Part shown: positions 61,735 through 64,000 of the stretch, one piece after another
Position numbering within the stretch: the stretch's first letter is position 1
Layout: every line of letters starts with the position of its first letter
Assembly (NCBI GenBank): GCA_964020085.1
Contig: OZ026608.1
Coordinates: forward strand, 8,863,679-8,927,678
Source: Micromussa lordhowensis
Lineage: Eukaryota; Cnidaria; Anthozoa; Scleractinia; Lobophylliidae
Direction of reading: 5' to 3'
Length of the DNA stretch: 64,000 nt
Notes under the pieces: model-generated
Told to the model about the DNA's origin: nothing
Database searches by the model: none
What the model saw: only the letters and a program-made list of their open reading frames with translations
Position numbers and translations under genes: made by a program

Positions 61735-61779
61735 CATTTGTTAAGATTTTGGCACTTCCACCAACATTGATCACTTTTA

Positions 61780-62342
61780 GGGCCTGTTTACATGGAGGTG
61801 GGGGACCCCAGGTAGGTGAGGTAACCCGCCTAGGTGGGGTAACCCGCCTCTCCATATAATCTCTCATTTTTATTTGATCATGTTTACATGATAGGTGGGG
61901 TAACCCGCCTAGGCGGGTTGCCCGGTCTGCCAGGTAGGGTAACCCGCCTAGCCGGGGTCGCATTTTGCCATGTAAACGACTCGAGGTGGGGTAACCCGCC
62001 TAGCCGGGGTCGAGTTCATGTTACATTGAACCAGAACAATATGGCCGTTAACTGCCTCTGTCGGAGGCTTTGTATCATCAAAAGTGACAGTAAAACGCCA
62101 CAGCATTGAAATGCTGCAGCGAGAGCAGAAAATAAAGATAAAATAACACTGACCGCCAAAATGCATCGTTCGTCCGCCATTTTCAATGTTTACATGCCTA
62201 GCGACCACGCAACAACGTCAAGTAAAGTCACCCCGGGACCCCGGGGTTGTAAGTTTGCATGTAAACGCTGGCCATTTTTCGACCACGGCTAGGCGGGTTA
62301 CCTCACCTACCTGGGGTCCCCCACCTCCATGTAAACAGGCCC
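61780..62342. mobile_element. Harbinger-like MITE, 563 bp
   Basis: Ends are inverted repeats of about 53 bp starting gggcctgtttacatggaggt. The flanking trinucleotide tta (61777-61779 and 62343-62345) is the size and type of PIF/Harbinger target duplications. The interior holds tandem copies of 'ggtggggtaacccgcctag' and no transposase. Confidence 0.85.
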
Positions 62343-62539
62343 TTATTTATGTAGTACCAAGTGCCACGCAGCCTACGAAGTCTTTTTAGCTTCTTGTATA
62401 TATATGTCATTTTATGTGGCCTGTTTCAATTATGAACTAAGTTTTTCGTTAAAAGATGGCAAGTAAAATCTGTAAAACCATTTAAAAACTGAAATATTGT
62501 TATAGAACGATGAAAATGGCGTCTCAGGAGCAGTGGCTT

Positions 62540-63130
62540 CCAAGCAAGGGAATCAAGAGCCTCAGTTGCAGAGGATCTTGGATATCGATCAAGAATGATG
62601 CTAGCTAATTTGTTTTCACTGTGGAGAATTTAAAGATTTTCCATAAGGGCGGAGCTGTCCTTATCGCCCCAAACAATGTCACCATAATCAAATAAGGGAA
62701 GGACAAGGCTATTGTAAAGAGTAAGACAAGCTTGGAGTGGTAGCATATGCTTTACTCTTCGCAGAACACCAATACGTTGATTACATTTATTGATGATGGA
62801 ATGAACGTGATCAAGCCAGGTCATTCATTGGTTGAATGAAACTCCTAAGTACTCGAACGAGTCGGTTCATTGTAATTGAGAGTCATTAATGCAAAGAGAG
62901 AAATTCTGGAACGATTTTATTCTTTGTGTACTACCAACCAACACAAATTTGCATTTGCTTTTATTCAAGGCGAGGCGATTAACAAAAAAAAACACTCGCT
63001 TATTTGACGTAGATAGACAGTTTAGCTGGGCTTCCAGGGTAGCAGCATCATTCGCTGAGGTGGTGTCGTCAGCAAACAATGTTAAAAAAAAATGGTCATT
63101 AATAGCTACTGCAACATCCAAACAAGATCA
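62540..63130 (-). mobile_element. Decayed LINE reverse-transcriptase fragment
   Basis: Minus frames 62867-63121 (FLTLFADDTT, LALNKSKCKFVLVG) and 62630-62824 (TWLDHVHSIINKCNQRIGVLRRV, LYNSLVLPLFDYGDIVWG) are the active-site and thumb parts of a non-LTR reverse transcriptase. Truncated at both ends and frame-broken. Confidence 0.75.
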
Positions 63131-63564
63131 TTTGAAATGGTTAATGCATTACGAAACCGGCCTCTCAATCTTAACTCCAACATTAATTTTAATAACTAGC
63201 TATCACTTTTTCAGCACTACAGAAGACCTAACGAATAATCAACTATACATTTGGATGCTTTAGACTACACCAAAACTGCCAACTGTTGACGATGTGAAAA
63301 ATTCATAAGTTTAACTGATTTCAGTGAATCAATTGTAAATTTTGAACAAAACATGTCTTGTTTTGTTCGTTAAAAAGTCCTAGCTTGAAGACTTTACTGT
63401 TGAAATAACCTAGAACTTGATTACGCTGTAAATAATGAAACATGTGTTAACTTGGTGTTAATTCCTCAATTTACGTAAATTTTACTCCACATTTCTTACC
63501 TTTGCTCTCATGCCCTCGCATTTACATTTTTCGGAACCGGGTGCCTCGTATTTAAACTTTATCT
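63131..63564. other. Spacer, GPCR 3' flank
   Basis: No gene seen. The last 80 bp resemble the 3' flank of the receptor at 55209. Confidence 0.5.
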
Positions 63565-64000
63565 CTATAAAACAGTATCGAATGTTTCGTTATAGTTCTC
63601 TGTGTCCTTGAAAGGCTGTCGATAGCTTTCTCCGCATTTCGGTGTCACATTACCGTTCAGCTTTCTGCCACAGGGACATAAAATGTTTCTCAGTCCTCTA
63701 CGATAGCTTTCGATACATGACAGACAAATCAATGGATTAACAGTGGAAGATAAGTAAAACGAGAAACTCATCACGTGATATAGTACTCTCTGAATGGCAC
63801 AAGAAGGTCTCCAGTTTGGGATGAAATATACCAAAGTGAATGGAGTGATACAAAGGTAAAACAGCACCAAGATAGCAACCGCCATTTTAATAGCTTGTCT
63901 TCGTTTCTTCGTAGCATGCCGTTGTGCGTTTGAAGGGTTGCCTGCGAGGGCGTTCTTGTGCATGCTTAAGGTAATTGCTATCGCAGTGTACAGAACGGTT
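63565..64000 (-). CDS. Rhodopsin-class GPCR, 5' part beyond window
   Basis: The frame continues past 64000. It contains the end of TM5 (VLYTAIAITL), the KKRRQAIKMAVAILVLFYLCITPF segment with TM6, TM7 with NPLICLSC, and the short cysteine tail (LCPCGRK). It is nearly identical to the C-terminal half of the 55209-56351 receptor and ends in the same FDTVL. One difference is CLSCIESYRRG for CLSFVESYRRG. Completeness cannot be judged. Confidence 0.9.
   Translation of the reverse strand, partial: TVLYTAIAITLSMHKNALAGNPSNAQRHATKKRRQAIKMAVAILVLFYLCITPFTLVYFIPNWRPSCAIQRVLYHVMSFSFYLSSTVNPLICLSCIESYRRGLRNILCPCGRKLNGNVTPKCGESYRQPFKDTENYNETFDTVL

Larger units (their letters stand above)
60062..61779 (-). 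mobile_element. Penelope-like element with inverted terminal segments
   Basis: About 145 bp at 60062-60206 is repeated in inverse orientation at 61641-61779; both contain a hammerhead motif. Between them the minus strand encodes reverse-transcriptase pieces and a GIY-YIG endonuclease. The N-terminal half of the RT is missing, so the element is 5'-truncated. A MITE begins exactly at 61780. Confidence 0.85.

Overview
The window looks like nuclear DNA of an invertebrate animal, most likely an anthozoan cnidarian (stony coral or sea anemone). This is an inference from three things: a local expansion of intronless rhodopsin-class receptors, a very dense mixture of LINEs (Tx1/L1-like and L2/CR1-like), Penelope elements, tRNA-SINEs, MITEs and foldback elements, and a complete Maverick/Polinton (adintovirus-type) virus-like element. 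There is no prokaryotic gene organisation. The only clearly host genes are G-protein-coupled receptors (GPCRs), all on the minus strand. Two are intact (48019-49140 and 55209-56351), one has a single stop (38787-39863), one runs off the window end (63565-64000), and at least four are fragments or pseudogenes.

Layout. 1-2662: a long foldback element whose core holds a 5S-rRNA-like Pol III unit. 2663-9770: repeats only, namely Penelope-type tail repeats with hammerhead-like motifs, a tRNA-SINE, MITEs and large inverted repeats. 9770-12631: GPCR remnants belonging to a block that is duplicated at 49141-50760. 12638-34634: a 22-kb virus-like element bounded by a 6-bp target duplication (gttaca); the duplicated host block near 50598 preserves the uninterrupted target. 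34641-38520: host repeats and a decayed L2-like LINE. 38787-57250: the GPCR cluster, cut by a nearly full-length Tx1/L1-like LINE (42546-48021) and decayed LINEs. 57280-63130: two Penelope elements, a Harbinger-like MITE and LINE debris. 63565-64000: start of the next GPCR.

The virus-like element carries, on the minus strand, a VLTF3-like late transcription factor, protein-primed family B DNA polymerase, small zinc proteins, a phospholipase A2-like core protein fused to an integrase with chromodomain, a membrane-active core protein fused to an adenovirus-type protease, double-jelly-roll major capsid protein, basic core protein, penton-like minor capsid protein and a two-frame structural gene. 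On the plus strand it carries an A32-type packaging ATPase, a coiled-coil protein, two collagen-start fibre genes and a membrane protein. Together these cover replication, integration, virion assembly, maturation, packaging and late transcription. Almost every start codon abuts a TATATA-like motif, which fits a virus-specific promoter read with the help of VLTF3. The copy as sequenced is broken: single nonsense codons in the capsid, ATPase and VLTF3 genes, frame breaks in the polymerase start and second fibre gene, and a LINE in the first fibre gene.

Most unusual points: the VLTF3 gene with the shared start-site motif, two domain fusions joined through long A homopolymers (poly-lysine), an A AAA AAG shift site at an ORF overlap, terminal repeats built from a 9-bp minisatellite, and a GC-rich multi-hairpin segment (33345-33537) that may be a non-coding RNA. 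All calls come from reading the sequence; no database search was possible.
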